From an uncultured Caryophanales bacterium (lineage in GTDB: Bacteria; Bacillota_I; Bacilli_A; RFN20; CAG-288), in the NCBI GenBank assembly GCA_949287425.1, contig CASEGJ010000004.1:62001-126000 (forward strand): 64,000 nucleotides of DNA, written 5' to 3'. Below the pieces are notes generated by a model. The model ran no database searches, was not told the DNA's origin, and saw only the letters and a list, made by a program, of their open reading frames with translations. The translations under genes were made by a program, and so were the position numbers. Positions 63,264 through 64,000 of the stretch are shown here, piece by piece. The stretch's first letter is position 1. Each line of letters starts with the position of its first letter.

Positions 63264-64000
63264 ATGACTTTGGGTGAAAAAATTACTGAACTAAGAAATA
63301 AAAAAGGTTTAACTCAAGAACAGTTAGCGAATTTATTAAATGTTACTAGACAGGCTATATCTAAATATGAAAACAATCAATCTGAGCCGGATTTAGCAAC
63401 AATTAGAAGATTGTGCACTATTTTCGACGTTAGATATGAAGAATTGTTAGGTGAATTAGATATTTCTAATAAAACTGAAGTTAGAGAAATTAATAAAGAA
63501 GAATTAAAACAAACGCCTTTTACTTCTCTGTTAGTAAGTATTTTTTTATTTGTATTTTCTGCATGTTTTCTCGGTTTCTTAGCTTTAAATATCGGTTCGA
63601 TATTTATTTACTTTGATGGAGGTGTCGTAAGCTCTAATTTTAATTTTTACAATATTTTAAGTGGACAAATTTATGGATTAACTCCTTTAGCAAATGCGTG
63701 TTTTGCTTTTTTAATAATCAGTTTTATTTTTACATTAGTATTAATTATTTATTGTATTGTCGATTTTATTTTTGAACTTTTGAATAAGAATGACAGCAAA
63801 TATTCGAAAATTTCAAAAATTACTTATACTTCGATAATTTCAATTCATTTTTTGTCATTTGTTATTGGATTTATATTAGCTACAAGGATAAGTGATTTAA
63901 GTATTAATTCTGGATTTTACGTTTTGTTAGTTCTTGAATTAATTATGTTTATAAGTTATTCAATTTACTTTATCTGTAAAGTTACTTATATAAAATCTAA
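63264..64000 (+). CDS. XRE-family membrane regulator, runs off the window end
   Basis: A frame starting at ATG 63264 behind AAGGAGG (63249-63255) stays open to the window end (245 codons seen). Residues 1-60 form an XRE helix-turn-helix (LGEKITELRNKKGLTQEQLANLL; RQAISKYENNQSEPD). After a charged linker come at least four hydrophobic segments (LLVSIFLFVFSACFLGFL; ACFAFLIISFIFTLVLII; ISIHFLSFVIGFILA; FYVLLVLELIMFISYSI). This is the common architecture of an HTH fused to a membrane domain, whose signal is unknown. Confidence 0.88.
   Translation, partial: MTLGEKITELRNKKGLTQEQLANLLNVTRQAISKYENNQSEPDLATIRRLCTIFDVRYEELLGELDISNKTEVREINKEELKQTPFTSLLVSIFLFVFSACFLGFLALNIGSIFIYFDGGVVSSNFNFYNILSGQIYGLTPLANACFAFLIISFIFTLVLIIYCIVDFIFELLNKNDSKYSKISKITYTSIISIHFLSFVIGFILATRISDLSINSGFYVLLVLELIMFISYSIYFICKVTYIKS

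Overview
The window is a strongly AT-rich (roughly 30% GC by eye), gene-dense stretch of a low-GC Gram-positive chromosome. AGGAGG ribosome binding sites, TTGACA/TATAAT-type promoters, a secA-prfB pair, a YitT-family permease, lipoprotein signal peptides and rqcP/divIC/tilS, pth/mfd and rpmG-secE-nusG clusters all point to Bacilli-like Firmicutes, perhaps a small-genome host-associated lineage related to Erysipelotrichia or Mollicutes. This placement is inferred from gene content only. TGG encodes Trp and UGA is a stop, as the in-frame UGA of the RF2 gene shows, so it is not a UGA-reassigned mollicute. Pyruvate:ferredoxin oxidoreductase and an LDH-family enzyme suggest fermentative anaerobic growth.

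Layout. 1-4.4 kb: end of one gene, then three tandem paralogous exported proteins. 4.4-9.05 kb: accessory island with an XRE/ImmA-IrrE/DUF4417 operon, two small overlapping unknown genes, the wreck of a DUF6883 gene beside an intact DUF4926 gene, a 23-bp tandem repeat and a frameshifted DUF4143 ATPase. 9.1-21.7 kb (minus): nifJ, galU, then a tight operon secA-prfB-yitT-orf98-uvrB-hydrolase. 21.9-27.9 kb: membrane protein, a patatin/helical protein/small acidic protein/M6 protease operon, DUF4097 protein, lipoprotein. 28-33.7 kb: rqcP-divIC-like-tilS converging on pth-mfd. 33.8-37.5 kb: second accessory patch (secreted protein, zinc-ribbon protein, IS30 remnant, SDH-family serine proteinase with a small partner). 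37.7-45.2 kb: DUF523, dusB, ftsH, nusG, secE, rpmG, metG, rpmE. 45.4-57.8 kb: membrane protein, flavin reductase, second M6 protease, a MarR-controlled heterodimeric ABC exporter, a two-subunit aconitase X with an enoate-reductase-like flavoenzyme, and a decayed ABC-FtsX fusion. 57.9-64 kb: tgt-queA-queH, LDH, a glycosyltransferase, a TSCPD protein and the start of an XRE membrane regulator.

Several gene sets act together: SecA/SecE with the many exported lipoproteins and M6 proteases; NusG/Mfd/UvrB in transcription and repair; Tgt/QueA/QueH in the late queuosine steps; RF2/RqcP/Pth/TilS/DusB/MetG/L31/L33 in translation.

Most notable signals: an RF2 frameshift site with GUU instead of the usual CUU before the UGA; several genes whose -10 box lies only 6-8 nt from the ATG (probable leaderless mRNAs); the XRE/ImmA/DUF4417 operon with its operator-like repeats; the 215-residue extension of FtsH; and the pairing of aconitase X with a flavin enoate reductase.
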